From NCBI RefSeq assembly GCF_002943425.1, contig NZ_PTRA01000003.1, forward strand, positions 248,001 through 312,000: a stretch of 64,000 nucleotides of DNA, given 5' to 3'. Below are positions 17,369 to 26,582 of the stretch, piece after piece. This stretch comes from Siphonobacter curvatus. Its GTDB lineage: Bacteria; Bacteroidota; Bacteroidia; Cytophagales; Spirosomataceae. Made by a program: the position numbers and the translations under genes. Each line of letters opens with the position of its first letter. Position 1 is the stretch's first letter. The notes under the pieces were generated by a model. It did not search any database. It was not told where the DNA came from and saw only the letters and a program-made list of their open reading frames with translations.

Positions 17369-18103
17369 TTAGCGTTTGTTTAAAGTCTTAGACTCCAAGG
17401 CTTTGAAAAACTTTTCCCGGTACGTTTCACCCAAAGGAATCGCCGTTTTTTTATCCAGAAATACTTCGTTGCCTTCAATATACTGGAGGCGATCCAGAGC
17501 GATCAGATAGCTTCGGTGAATCCGCATGAAGCGGCGTTCGGGCAGGCGTTCTTCCACTTCTTTCATGGTCAGTAGGGTGACCACGCGGCCCTGGTCCGTG
17601 TAGATGCTCACATAGTTGCCCAGTCCTTCCACGTACTGAATGTCGGAAAGCGTAATCCGCTGGGTACGGTTATCGGCTTTAACGAAAATGTAATCTTCCT
17701 CGGCGGGTTGCGTAGGTACGGTAGGGGTGGGTGGCGTCAGGGGTGAACGCTGGTCGAGTGCTTTCTGGGCGGCTTTGAGGAACCGGTCAAACGCTACGGG
17801 TTTGAGCAGGTAATCGACTACGTTGTATTCGTACCCCTCCAGCGCGTACTGACTATAAGCCGTAGTCAGGATTACTTTAGCCCGACCGTTGAGTACCTTG
17901 ATGAAATCCAGCCCTGAAAGCTCCGGCATGTGGATGTCGAGAAAAATCAGGTCAATAGGTTCGCTGTATACTTTTTGCAGCGCTTCAATCGGCCCGAGGC
18001 AACGCCCCGCCAGCTTCAGGAAAGGCGTCTGATTGACATAATGCGTCAGAATGTCGAGCGCAGCGGGCTCGTCGTCGACCAGCAGGCAGTTTAATGGATG
18101 CAT
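17369..18103 (-). CDS. LytTR-family response regulator
   Basis: 244 residues. The receiver domain has the acidic pair in CLLVDDEPAA, phospho-acceptor Asp56 in LIFLDIHMP, and the conserved Lys in LLKPVAF. A proline-rich linker (about 126-137) leads to the LytTR DNA-binding domain (IFVKADNRTQRITLSDIQYV, then GNYVSIYT and RIHRSYLIALDR). LytTR proteins bind direct repeats spaced about two helical turns apart, which makes the repeat array at 19762-19854 a candidate target. The kinase stop and this start overlap (TAATG at 18105-18101), so the two are translationally coupled. Confidence 0.93.
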   Translation of the reverse strand: MHPLNCLLVDDEPAALDILTHYVNQTPFLKLAGRCLGPIEALQKVYSEPIDLIFLDIHMPELSGLDFIKVLNGRAKVILTTAYSQYALEGYEYNVVDYLLKPVAFDRFLKAAQKALDQRSPLTPPTPTVPTQPAEEDYIFVKADNRTQRITLSDIQYVEGLGNYVSIYTDQGRVVTLLTMKEVEERLPERRFMRIHRSYLIALDRLQYIEGNEVFLDKKTAIPLGETYREKFFKALESKTLNKR

Positions 18104-19701
18104 TAGAGTTGGATTTGAAGTTCAGCGGTGTACGCCTGAGGCTGATCGTGTAAGTTCAGCGTATAGCGGGAAGGGTAAGCCAGTTCGAGTCGCCTGCGAA
18201 TATTATCCAGCCCAATACCCGTCGATTCTTCCTTCGGCCCTTGCCGTTTTTTGTTATGAACGAAGAAGGAAAGCGTTTCGAAATCAATGCGTAAGATAAT
18301 CTGTAAAGGAAAACCTGGGTCGTGTAACTCGCCGTATTTGAACGCATTTTCTACAAAAGTGATCAAAAGCAGCGGCATGATGCGACGAAAGGCGGGACTG
18401 CCTTCCACTGTAAACTGTACCTGTAGGCGATTGGCGAACCGTAATTGATTGAAATCCACAAAATTCTGCAGGTGCCGTACTTCTTGTTCCAGGGGTACTT
18501 TCGCTTCGGATTCCTGCAAGCCATACCGCATGATTTCCGAAAGCAACAACGTCGCCCGGGATAGATTTTCGGACAAAGGCAGAGCCTGAGCGTACAAAAA
18601 GTTGAGACTGTTGAAGAGAAAGTGCGGGTTAATCTGATAGCGGAGGGTCTGAAGTTTCGCCGCGGTGACTTCATTTTCGAGTTGTTGCTGGCGTTGGATT
18701 TCCCTTTGCCGTTCTTCACTCAAGAGACGGAGCTTCTGCTGATCCCGTACGGCCTGTAGGGCATAGCCATAAATAAAGCTGATCAGAATGGGATAGGCTT
18801 CGCTCGACAAGGTACGGGCCATACCATAGCCGGTAAGCTTGGCCACGGAAATCGTACGAAAGTCCGCTGGGTTGGCCAACACGTTAATGCCGTCCAGGTA
18901 CGGCGGCCAGCCTGCTTTCACGGCGATACCAAAGAGGATGCCTTTCAGTATGGCCGAAATTACCCCAATGCCTAAGGCACTAACTACGGCCACAATCAAC
19001 CGATTTTGGGATAAAAAACGGAAACTGCTGCGTAGGCAGAGGTAAAAGGCCGCTACCGTTGGAACCAGCAGGAGCAGTTCCATGGGCAGATAAAACGTTT
19101 TTCGAAAGAAATCAAACAGATTGGAAAGGAGCAAATAGGCTACCCAGCCCAGCAGGTGACCCATGGCCAGACGGCTGGTTTTTGACGGTTGTATCCACTG
19201 TTTCAGCCGTTTGGAAAACAGTGGTAGGGGCTGCCTGCCCCGTTGATACCAAAGACTCAATGCCGTAAAAATTAGTCCTTCCCCTAGGGTCAAGCCTAGA
19301 TTCAGCAGGATCCCGACGATCTGAGGTAGCACGGGAGCAAAGGCCGGGTTGCTTTCCATCAACCCATCCCTGAAGCCCCGCTGGGTATCGGAATTCGTGG
19401 AAAGGAGCCGATCGACCGGTGTATACGCCAACAGGAACCAGGAACGGAATAGGGTCCAGATTCCGAGCAGCAGGAGCGTAGCCAGCAGAAACTCCGCCCG
19501 TTTGCGTTGCTGCCAGTAGGGCAGACAAACGTAATATTGACTGGCAAACAACAGCACACCTGAGCTAATGAACACCAGAGCGTAGGTCCGTACGTACGTA
19601 GCTCCGTCGGCGGTGATCAATCCATAAAACACCAGCCCGTACAGACCAAACGCCACGATGAGTCCTAACCACTTCGGCAACGCTTTTATAAACAGGGGCA
19701 T
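18103..19701 (-). CDS. LytS-like sensor histidine kinase
   Basis: 532 residues. The first half is a multi-helix membrane sensor of about seven or eight segments (for example GLYGLVFYGLITADG, FLLATLLLLGIWTLF, IVAVVSALGIGVISAILKG). A coiled coil (QRQQQLENEVTAAKLQTLRY) leads to the His-kinase domain with NPHFLFNSLN (the phospho-acceptor His) and the ATPase motif LLITFVENAFKYG, then GIGLDNIRRRL. It reports an unknown membrane signal to the LytTR regulator encoded next. ATG at 19701. A -7-like TACTTTTG lies at 19724-19731 on the minus strand, but without a -33 TTG at the usual distance. Confidence 0.92.
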   Translation of the reverse strand: MPLFIKALPKWLGLIVAFGLYGLVFYGLITADGATYVRTYALVFISSGVLLFASQYYVCLPYWQQRKRAEFLLATLLLLGIWTLFRSWFLLAYTPVDRLLSTNSDTQRGFRDGLMESNPAFAPVLPQIVGILLNLGLTLGEGLIFTALSLWYQRGRQPLPLFSKRLKQWIQPSKTSRLAMGHLLGWVAYLLLSNLFDFFRKTFYLPMELLLLVPTVAAFYLCLRSSFRFLSQNRLIVAVVSALGIGVISAILKGILFGIAVKAGWPPYLDGINVLANPADFRTISVAKLTGYGMARTLSSEAYPILISFIYGYALQAVRDQQKLRLLSEERQREIQRQQQLENEVTAAKLQTLRYQINPHFLFNSLNFLYAQALPLSENLSRATLLLSEIMRYGLQESEAKVPLEQEVRHLQNFVDFNQLRFANRLQVQFTVEGSPAFRRIMPLLLITFVENAFKYGELHDPGFPLQIILRIDFETLSFFVHNKKRQGPKEESTGIGLDNIRRRLELAYPSRYTLNLHDQPQAYTAELQIQL

Positions 19702-19761
19702 ACGATAGGATTTCAGAGGAAATCAAAAGTACGCAGAAAAGCAGTGGTCGGCGGATGTGTA

Positions 19762-19854
19762 GGATCAATCCCCCGCCTAGATGGATGAATCCCCGTAGTC
19801 CTGGTACGAACCCTACTGCACTGGACGAACCCCCGATTCAGCGGGACGAAGCCT
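19762..19854. repeat. Five imperfect direct repeats with 20-21 bp period upstream of the LytS/LytTR operon
   Basis: Repeats start at 19762, 19783, 19803, 19823 and 19844. The consensus is GGACGAACCCCCG, with GGATGAATCCCCG and GGATCAATCCCCCG as variants. The period is 21, 20, 20 and 21 bp, two helical turns, so a protein could bind all copies on one face. The last copy also forms an inverted pair with GCTTCGTC at 19873-19880. Located between divergent genes. Function not known. Confidence 0.65.
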
Positions 19855-19866
19855 TTTACTCGGCTC

Positions 19867-19897
19867 AAGCCCGCTTCGTCACGGCGTAGGCGGGCTT
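19867..19897. other. Short hairpin next to the repeat array
   Basis: AAGCCCGC (19867-19874) pairs with GCGGGCTT (19890-19897), loop 15 nt. No T-run follows, so it is not a good terminator; it may be part of the same regulatory region. Confidence 0.35.
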
Positions 19898-19973
19898 AGT
19901 CATCTTCATTTCTCTGAGCCCCCAAGAGTGGCCAATTTTGGATCATCAATCACACACAAACCATCCAAAAATC

Positions 19974-20219
19974 ATGAACACTGCACTTCGCATGAAATTA
20001 GCCACGGCTGTACTGACCCTTCAAATCTTGGTAAAACTGGTTCAGGGTAGCCAAAAACTAGCCACCCTGGACTTCGGAAAATTTACGGATAAGTCCATCT
20101 GGTACAACCTCGGGTACTGGGGAGCAACCAGCGTTTTGAATGTCGTTTTCCCGGCCCTTTTGCTGTTCGTACTGGTAATAACGCTGGTACAGGCCTTCCG
20201 TAAACCCACGATCCTCTAA
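19974..20219 (+). CDS. Small two-helix membrane protein, hypothetical
   Basis: 81 residues from the ATG at 19974; the open frame extends to a TTG at 19938. It has two hydrophobic segments, about residues 7-23 (MKLATAVLTLQILVKLV) and 53-72 (ALLLFVLVITLVQAF), with a polar loop between. I do not recognise the family. It starts about 120 bp beyond the repeat array, divergent from the LytS gene, and is followed by another small membrane protein on the same strand. It may be an output gene of the two-component system (inference). Confidence 0.55.
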   Translation: MNTALRMKLATAVLTLQILVKLVQGSQKLATLDFGKFTDKSIWYNLGYWGATSVLNVVFPALLLFVLVITLVQAFRKPTIL

Positions 20220-20318
20220 ACCCAGGACCTACGCATGAAAACGCTGTCCCTTTCCTCGTACACCTTTAAAACGGCCCCTGCAGGCTTTCGTTCCTGTTCT
20301 TGTTTCAGTGATAGGCGT

Positions 20319-20552
20319 ATGAAAATGGACCGTTCGCTCCAACGCTATTTCGTTTACTTCTTAAGCTATGCGCTATTGATGCAGAGCATTGGCGTAGGCC
20401 TGGAAGTCGTGTATCCCTGGCTGAAAGGCCATTCCTGGTCGGAGGCCTGGGCTTCGTATGCCGGAATCAGTAAAACTCTGGCGATTGCCATCCCGGCCGC
20501 GTGGGCCTACGTTCAAAAGAACAATCCCCGGCGAAGTAGCCGGGGATTGTAA
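20319..20552 (+). CDS. Small membrane protein, hypothetical
   Basis: 77 residues from the ATG at 20319 (MKMDRSLQRYFVYFLSYALL); an upstream ATG at 20235 would add a poorly structured Ser/Cys-rich 28 residues. Two hydrophobic stretches (YFVYFLSYALLMQSIGVGLE and ISKTLAIAIPAAWAYV) are separated by a loop with WLKGHSWSEAW. The last codons (RRSSRGL) coincide with the hairpin at 20521-20550, which also serves the converging RND operon. It pairs with the previous gene; function unknown. Confidence 0.5.
   Translation: MKMDRSLQRYFVYFLSYALLMQSIGVGLEVVYPWLKGHSWSEAWASYAGISKTLAIAIPAAWAYVQKNNPRRSSRGL
20521..20550 (-). terminator. Terminator hairpin of the HAE1-type RND operon
   Basis: A perfect 12-bp stem with a 6-nt loop. 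On the minus strand it is followed by TTCTTTT. It overlaps the last codons of the plus-strand small membrane protein, so the same bases are coding on one strand and terminator on the other. Confidence 0.6.
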
Positions 20553-20559
20553 GAAAAAA

Positions 20560-23500
20560 TTAAATCGCCATCTCAGCGGATTCCGGCAAGGGTTTTCCCT
20601 CGGCCGGGTCCACTTTTCCAAACCACTTCATCCGTACTCTTTCGTTGATGTAGTACAGACAGGGCACCACGATCAGCGTTAGTACCGTCGAGAAAATAAC
20701 CCCGTAGATGATCGTCCAGGCCAGGATATTCCAGAATACGGCACTATCCCCACCAATCACAATATGCGGGTTGAAATCGCTGAAGAAGCTAGCAAAATCT
20801 ACCGTCAGACCAATGGCCAGCGGAATCAGACCCAGAATTACCGCCGAAGCCGTGAGCAGTACAGGCGTCATCCGAATACCGCCGGCTTCAATGATCGCTT
20901 GCCGGAGCGGGAAGCCCCGTTGCCGAAGCTCTTCGGTAAATTCAATCAACAGGATACCGTTTTTAATCACGATCCCCGCCAGAGCGAAAATTCCCACGCC
21001 CGACATGATTACCGAAAACGTCTGGTTGAAAATCGTAAAGCCCAGCAGTACGCCAATCAGCGAGAGCAGAATGGTACTGAAAATGATGACGGGCTTAACG
21101 GCCGAGTTAAACTGCGTGGCCAGTACCAGATAAATCAGCAGAATGGCTCCCAGAAACGCACCGCCCAGAAAGTTGGAGGTTTCGGCCTGAGCTTCCTGTT
21201 CACCGCCCAGAGCCATCGTATAGCCGTTGGGCAATTCCATCTGGTTAATCACCTGTTGGAGCTGAACGTTGATTTCGTTGGCGTTAGCTCCGGGAACTAC
21301 GTCCGAACTCAGCGTAATGACCCGCTCCTGATTTTTTCGGTTAATCTGGCTGAACGTGGTGGAGTAGCTGATGTTGGCTACCGACGATAGCGGTACCTGC
21401 CGCAGTTGGCCACCCAGGTTCATGTCGCGGTATACCACGTCCTGACTCAGCAAGCGTTCGATCTGACTGCGGTCGTCGGGCTTCAGGCGAAGCATGATCG
21501 GATACTCATCTTTCGCATCCCGGAACTTGCTGATTTCTAAACCAAACAAGGCCGTACGGATGGCTCCGGCAATCTGCTGGGAACTGATGCCTTCGCGTTG
21601 GGCCTTGGTCCGGTCAATCTGTACGATGATTTCGGGTTTGTTGGTAATCAGGTCGGATTTCAGCTGATCGATTCCCGTAATGCCCGATTCCTTGAGCTTC
21701 TGCCGAAATTCCTTTTCAATCTTCATCAGCGGCTCGAATTCATCGCCGGCAATTTCTACCTGAATGGGTTTCCCCGTTTGCGGTCCGTTCTGCTCGCGTT
21801 CCACCGAGATTTCCGTACCCGGAATGCCCTGCATGGCGTTGCGTACTTTTTCCAGAATCGCCTGCGAAGAGATATCCCCGCGGTCGGTACTTTTCACAAA
21901 CGCAACGGTCACTTTCGATTTATGCGGCGTATCCGAACGGTCGGGGTTGAAGGGATCTCCCGCATTCTTACCCACGTTGGAAATAACGGAGTTCACGGCT
22001 TTCGTGGCCTGATTATCCGCCAGAATCTTGAAGACCCGCCGCTCGATTTCCTTCGTGACGCTATCGGTTACGACGGCATCCGTACCTACTGGCATCACGT
22101 TGTAGATGTAGATGTAATCGGGTTCGCCGCTGGGGAAAAAGACCACTTTAGGTTGCCGAATCGCCGTAGCGACGATCGCCACAATCAACAAGCTGAAGGC
22201 CGCGACAACGGCCAATACGGGACGCCAGCCCTGAATCACCCAGCTGACCAGTCGCCGATAGCCATGCTGTAGTTTCGGCAGGATGTTTTCCTGGAAAGGT
22301 ACCAGAATCCGCGGCGTCAGGATGAAATGATTGAAATAGTACAGCAGCAGCAGGAACACGAAAAAGTTACCCACACCCCGGTTGATCAAATAGCCCACCA
22401 GTGCCAGGGCCAGCATAGCAAACGTGGGTTTGCGAAGTTCTTGCCAGTGTTGTTTCTGTACGTGCTCGCCGTGCTGCTCGTCGTGCCGGGTCATGAAGCT
22501 TACCGCAAAGACGGGGTTCATCACGTAGGCAACGAATAACGAAGCAAAGAGCGTAATGATGAGCGTGATGGGCAGGAATTTCATGAATTCACCCACGATG
22601 CCCGGCCAGAATAACAGCGGAAAGAAGGGAGCAATCGTCGTGAGTGTACCCGAAAGTACGGGTACGAATACTTCACCGGCGGCGGCTTTTACGGCCTGCT
22701 TGATGTCCCAGTCCTTATGCTGATTGAAGAGGCGGTGGGTGTTTTCAATCACTACGATGGCATCATCCACCACGATCCCTAAGCCGAGCAAAAACGCGAA
22801 GAGTACAAGCGTATTCAGCGTAAAGGCCGAGCCAATCAGCGGACCTACGAGCGGGAAGCAAACAAACGCAACCAGCGTCGAAAGCGGTACCGAAAGTCCC
22901 ACAAAAATGGCATCCCGAACGCCCATGAAGAACATCAGAACCAGTACCACGAAAATGAAACCGAGGATGACGGTATTGATGAGATCGTGAATGTCGGCTT
23001 TGGTTCGCTCGGACTGATCCGCGGTAATCTGTACCTTCAAACCCGCCGGAAAACGATCCTGTTTGTACTCTTCGATGATCTTTTCGATGCCTTCGGAAGC
23101 GGAGATCAGGTTCGTTCCGGCTCGTTTGATTACGTTGAGCGTAACGACCGCCTTGTTGTCAAGACGGGCGAAATCCTGCCGTTCTTCGTAGCTGTCCTCT
23201 ACGTCAGCTACATCGCCCAAACGAACCGTTGCTCCCGTAGACGTGCGAATCTGTAACTCCCGCATTTGGGCTACGTCGGTAAATTCACCCTTCACGCGAA
23301 GCGTACGCCGCACGTTATCCACATTCAACTCGCCGCCCGAAATGTTGATGTTTTCACCCTGAACGGCCTGCTGAATGTCATAAAAGCTCAATCCCGTGGA
23401 TCGCATGCGGGGCAAGTCCACATTGATCTGAATTTCCCGCTCCAAGGCTCCGACAATATCCACGCGGCTGATTTCGGGCAGGCCTTCCATGGCATCCTGC

Positions 23501-24003
23501 AAGTCCTCGGCGTAATCCTTGAGTTTCTGCAGGGGGAAATTACCCGCCAGGTTGACGTTCATGATCGGGAACTCCGAAAACTCGACGTTCTGAGCCGTCG
23601 GTCCGGCGTCGAGTTCGGCGGGTAAATCCTGTTTCGATTTGTCGATGGCGTCGCGTACTCGTTGGAGGGCGACTTCCGAATTCACTTCCGGCAAAAATTC
23701 CACCAGAATGACCGACACATCATTCAAGGCATTCGACTTGACTGACTTGACCCCCGAAAGCGACTTCAACTGCTTCTCGATGGGTTTATTGATGAGGTTT
23801 TCAATATCCGCCGGAGCCGTACCGAAGTAGACCGTATTGATGTACACCTGCGGAACCTTGATGTCCGGGAACTGCTCCTTGGGCAGGTTCGTGTACACCA
23901 GAAACCCCGCCAGCGTAATGATGACCGTGAAGATGTATACGGTCGTTCGGTTTTCTACGCACCAGTTGGTAAAACCGAGGGTTTTGTATTCTTCAAATTT
24001 CAT
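20560..24003 (-). CDS. RND efflux pump, HAE1/AcrB family permease
   Basis: 1,147-residue inner-membrane proton antiporter for drugs or lipophilic compounds. The N-terminus is TVYIFTVIITLAGFLVYTNL (helix 1) with porter motifs EQFPDIKVPQVYINTVYFG and INKPIEKQL. The proton-relay helix carries LLGLGIVVDDAIVVIENTHR, with the adjacent Asp pair typical of RND pumps, and the helix-11 region has LAGIVIKNGILLIEFTEELR. The class is HAE1 rather than heavy metal by overall pattern; an extra segment between helices 6 and 7 holds a His-rich stretch (HDEQHGEHVQKQHWQ). It is last of three genes TolC-adaptor-pump, starting 44 bp after the adaptor stop. Confidence 0.93.
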   Translation of the reverse strand: MKFEEYKTLGFTNWCVENRTTVYIFTVIITLAGFLVYTNLPKEQFPDIKVPQVYINTVYFGTAPADIENLINKPIEKQLKSLSGVKSVKSNALNDVSVILVEFLPEVNSEVALQRVRDAIDKSKQDLPAELDAGPTAQNVEFSEFPIMNVNLAGNFPLQKLKDYAEDLQDAMEGLPEISRVDIVGALEREIQINVDLPRMRSTGLSFYDIQQAVQGENINISGGELNVDNVRRTLRVKGEFTDVAQMRELQIRTSTGATVRLGDVADVEDSYEERQDFARLDNKAVVTLNVIKRAGTNLISASEGIEKIIEEYKQDRFPAGLKVQITADQSERTKADIHDLINTVILGFIFVVLVLMFFMGVRDAIFVGLSVPLSTLVAFVCFPLVGPLIGSAFTLNTLVLFAFLLGLGIVVDDAIVVIENTHRLFNQHKDWDIKQAVKAAAGEVFVPVLSGTLTTIAPFFPLLFWPGIVGEFMKFLPITLIITLFASLFVAYVMNPVFAVSFMTRHDEQHGEHVQKQHWQELRKPTFAMLALALVGYLINRGVGNFFVFLLLLYYFNHFILTPRILVPFQENILPKLQHGYRRLVSWVIQGWRPVLAVVAAFSLLIVAIVATAIRQPKVVFFPSGEPDYIYIYNVMPVGTDAVVTDSVTKEIERRVFKILADNQATKAVNSVISNVGKNAGDPFNPDRSDTPHKSKVTVAFVKSTDRGDISSQAILEKVRNAMQGIPGTEISVEREQNGPQTGKPIQVEIAGDEFEPLMKIEKEFRQKLKESGITGIDQLKSDLITNKPEIIVQIDRTKAQREGISSQQIAGAIRTALFGLEISKFRDAKDEYPIMLRLKPDDRSQIERLLSQDVVYRDMNLGGQLRQVPLSSVANISYSTTFSQINRKNQERVITLSSDVVPGANANEINVQLQQVINQMELPNGYTMALGGEQEAQAETSNFLGGAFLGAILLIYLVLATQFNSAVKPVIIFSTILLSLIGVLLGFTIFNQTFSVIMSGVGIFALAGIVIKNGILLIEFTEELRQRGFPLRQAIIEAGGIRMTPVLLTASAVILGLIPLAIGLTVDFASFFSDFNPHIVIGGDSAVFWNILAWTIIYGVIFSTVLTLIVVPCLYYINERVRMKWFGKVDPAEGKPLPESAEMAI

Positions 24004-24047
24004 TGCTTGGATGGTTGAGAGAACGCGGGTACAAGCCCCGCGTTTCG

Positions 24048-25172
24048 TTAGTAACTAACCGCTTGTCCGTCCGTTAACTCCTGGTAGCCCACCGTGATGA
24101 GGGCATCACCGGCTTGCAGGCCTTCCGTAATTTCGATCTTCCCATTGTAGCTCAAGCCCGTTTTCACGGGCCGGGCTTTGGCTACTTTCCGGTTGCCTTC
24201 GGTAATGGCCACGTATACGATCTGACCGTTTTCGGTATTCTGAATCAGGTTCTGGTCAATCACCAGTGCATTGGTCTTCGTAACATCATTGATGAGTACC
24301 TGGGCCAGCATATTGGGTTTGAGTTCCTTACTGGGGGGGAGGGTTGCTTCAATGGTGAAGGTTCGCGAGAGGGGATCTACCGTAGTGGCAACGAAGCTGA
24401 GTTTTGCTTTCATTTCTTTGTTCAGATCCGGAAGCTTGATGGTCACGGCGTCGCCCCGGCGAATGTTGGCGGCGTAGGTGTCGGCCACTTTCGCCATTAC
24501 TTTCAGACTGCTCAAATTGACCACGCGGAGTATACTTACCCCCGGCGTTGCCATCATGCCCACTTTACCATCGACTTGATCGACCGTACCAGCGATGGGA
24601 GAAGTAACCTTCGACTGATTCAGTTGTACCTGCAGTGTCGCAATCCGTTTTTCCAGGGCTTCCTTGTTGTTTTTAGCCTGGAGATACTGAATCTCCGTAC
24701 CGATCTGCTGATCCCAGAGGCGTTTCTGTTTTTCGTACAGGGTACTGGCCAGCGAAAGCTGGTTTTTGGTTTCTTCCACGGATTCCCGCAGAATGGCATC
24801 GTCGATTTTAGCCAGCGGCGTTCCCACGCTGACGGCATCGCCTTCCTTGACGTAAATGGCTTTGATAACACCCGAAGCCTGGGGACTTACCTGCACGTTG
24901 TTCTTGGCATCCACCGTACCCTGCACCTCAATCAAGTGTTCGAAGGTACTGGGTTGCAAAGGCGTTACCGAAACGGCCTTCACTTTGGTTTCTTCCGCTT
25001 TTTTGGGGTCAAGCTTGGCAATTTCACCCTCCAGCGTTTTAATCTGGCCCGTTAGCTCGGCCTGTTTTTGCTTTAATTCAGCCAGTTCGGCTCTTTTGCC
25101 TTCCAGCCCTTCTTTTTTTTGGGAACAGGCAACAACGAAGAGGGAAATAGCAAGTAAGTATGTGACTTTCAT
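24048..25172 (-). CDS. RND efflux periplasmic adaptor (AcrA/MexE-like lipoprotein)
   Basis: 374 residues. The signal peptide ends in lipobox FVVAC. A coiled-coil segment follows (ELAELKQKQAELTGQIKTLE, about residues 30-50). Biotinyl-lipoyl halves flank the hairpin: VSPQASGVIKAIYVKEGDAV and VTSPIAGTVDQVDGKVG, with the helical hairpin (ETKNQLSLASTLYEKQKRLW) between; then the beta-barrel (LRVVNLSSLKVMAKV) and membrane-proximal domain. It connects the HAE1 pump to its TolC protein, whose gene lies 39 bp upstream. Confidence 0.92.
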   Translation of the reverse strand: MKVTYLLAISLFVVACSQKKEGLEGKRAELAELKQKQAELTGQIKTLEGEIAKLDPKKAEETKVKAVSVTPLQPSTFEHLIEVQGTVDAKNNVQVSPQASGVIKAIYVKEGDAVSVGTPLAKIDDAILRESVEETKNQLSLASTLYEKQKRLWDQQIGTEIQYLQAKNNKEALEKRIATLQVQLNQSKVTSPIAGTVDQVDGKVGMMATPGVSILRVVNLSSLKVMAKVADTYAANIRRGDAVTIKLPDLNKEMKAKLSFVATTVDPLSRTFTIEATLPPSKELKPNMLAQVLINDVTKTNALVIDQNLIQNTENGQIVYVAITEGNRKVAKARPVKTGLSYNGKIEITEGLQAGDALITVGYQELTDGQAVSY

Positions 25173-25211
25173 GAGAATCGTTTCCGTGTGTAAAGAGATG
25201 AATTGAGTCCG

Positions 25212-26582
25212 TTATTCGGTGTACAGTTTACCCGCTGCTTTGTCCAAGTCAACTTTGGCGACCAAAGCGTTGTACAGGGCGGTGTAGTAATTCGTCTGAG
25301 ACTCCCGGAAGCTGGCTTCGGCATTGATAACTTCAATGTTGGAACCTACACCCTCCCGGTACTTGATTTGCGTAACTCGCAGTACTTCCTGAGCCAGATC
25401 GAGATTCTTTTGTTGCTCCCCTAGCGTAAACCAGTAGTTGCGAAGCTGTACTTCCGACTGACTGAGTTGCAAGTCGATGCTCTGCTCGAGAAGTTTCATA
25501 CTGTTATCAATCTTCAGAAGGTTACTGCGGGACTGGGAAAGCTTGTACCGTCGCGTAAACCCATCGAATACGGGTACATTGATGGCAAAGCCAATCGAAC
25601 CAGCATCCAGCCAGGGGCGGGTAACAAAGCGGGCAATGGTTTGCCGACCGTTGTAAAAGCCGTAATTCCCCGTCAACGAAAGCGTAGGCCATAAACTGCG
25701 GCTGACATTCTTGACGTCAAGTACCTGCAGCTGGCGTTGCGTTTCCAAGGTTGAATACTCAATGCGGTCCGCGTATTGAAACGGTTTCTTGACGTGCTGA
25801 ATCATCGCTTCGCTGAATTCCGTTTTGGCCAGCTTTTCGCTTAAGGCCATCGGTTGATCCAGTGGGTAACCCATTTGGTACTTGAGTAGCAGGTAGGCCA
25901 GATCCTGTAATCGCTGCACATTCTGTTGTTCCGTAACGAGGTTATTTCGCTGGACTTCAATTCGTTGTACGTCGATTTTTTCAACGAGGCCTTCCACGTT
26001 CGAAGCCCGCGTATCTCGCAGCAGGGTATCCAGTCGGTGCACGTTTACTTCCAGCAAATTCAGCCGCTCTTCGTTGACGAGTACGGAATAGTATGCTTTC
26101 GTTACGTTTTCAGCAATGGTGATCTTGCTGGCCGTCAGGTTCTTGTTCGCCAGCTCGGTATACACCTTGGCAGCTTTTAGACCCAGCAGATACGAACTGC
26201 TGAACAACAGCCAGTTCAGATTGGCGACTGCATTGGAATTGTACCGAACGCCACCTAAAGCCAGGGCCAGTTCTTCATCGCCCGGCAGAGCGGGTTCCCC
26301 GGGGATGAAGCTCATCCCCGGAGGCATAAAGAAAGGCTGAGGTTTGATGGTATGCGAAAGCCCAAGGGCCACGCTGGCCTGGGGTAGACCCGTGGCTTTG
26401 ATTTCGCCGATACGAGCCTGAGCGATCGCTACATCCAGTTGGGTATTGGAAACATTGCGATTGTTTTTGACCCCGTAATCAACAGCCTCTTTGAGGGTGA
26501 AGGTTTGCTGGCACAAACCCGTAAAACTGACAATGAAGCTACACCAAAGCGTGCCCCATCGGATCAGAATGAGTGTTTTCAT
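25212..26582 (-). CDS. TolC-family outer-membrane channel of the HAE1 operon
   Basis: 456 residues from the ATG at 26582, which gives a signal peptide (MKTLILIRWGTLWCSFIVSF, ending near GLCQQ); the frame remains open to 26627. Two OEP repeats with long helices: FTLKEAVDYGVKNNRNVSNT at the mature start, and REGVGSNIEVINAEASFRES near the end. First gene of the operon. A -7-like TAGCTTTG lies at 26802-26809 on the minus strand, without a clear -33 TTG at the right spacing, so the promoter is uncertain. Confidence 0.9.
   Translation of the reverse strand: MKTLILIRWGTLWCSFIVSFTGLCQQTFTLKEAVDYGVKNNRNVSNTQLDVAIAQARIGEIKATGLPQASVALGLSHTIKPQPFFMPPGMSFIPGEPALPGDEELALALGGVRYNSNAVANLNWLLFSSSYLLGLKAAKVYTELANKNLTASKITIAENVTKAYYSVLVNEERLNLLEVNVHRLDTLLRDTRASNVEGLVEKIDVQRIEVQRNNLVTEQQNVQRLQDLAYLLLKYQMGYPLDQPMALSEKLAKTEFSEAMIQHVKKPFQYADRIEYSTLETQRQLQVLDVKNVSRSLWPTLSLTGNYGFYNGRQTIARFVTRPWLDAGSIGFAINVPVFDGFTRRYKLSQSRSNLLKIDNSMKLLEQSIDLQLSQSEVQLRNYWFTLGEQQKNLDLAQEVLRVTQIKYREGVGSNIEVINAEASFRESQTNYYTALYNALVAKVDLDKAAGKLYTE

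Noticed and set aside
19762-19854. Possible CRISPR array
   Set aside because: The repeated core is only about 13 bp, imperfect, with 20-21 bp period and no spacers of normal length; no cas gene is present.
20764-25055. Many plus-strand open frames of 60-313 codons across the HAE1 pump and adaptor genes
   Set aside because: They are antisense to genes with complete RND family motifs.
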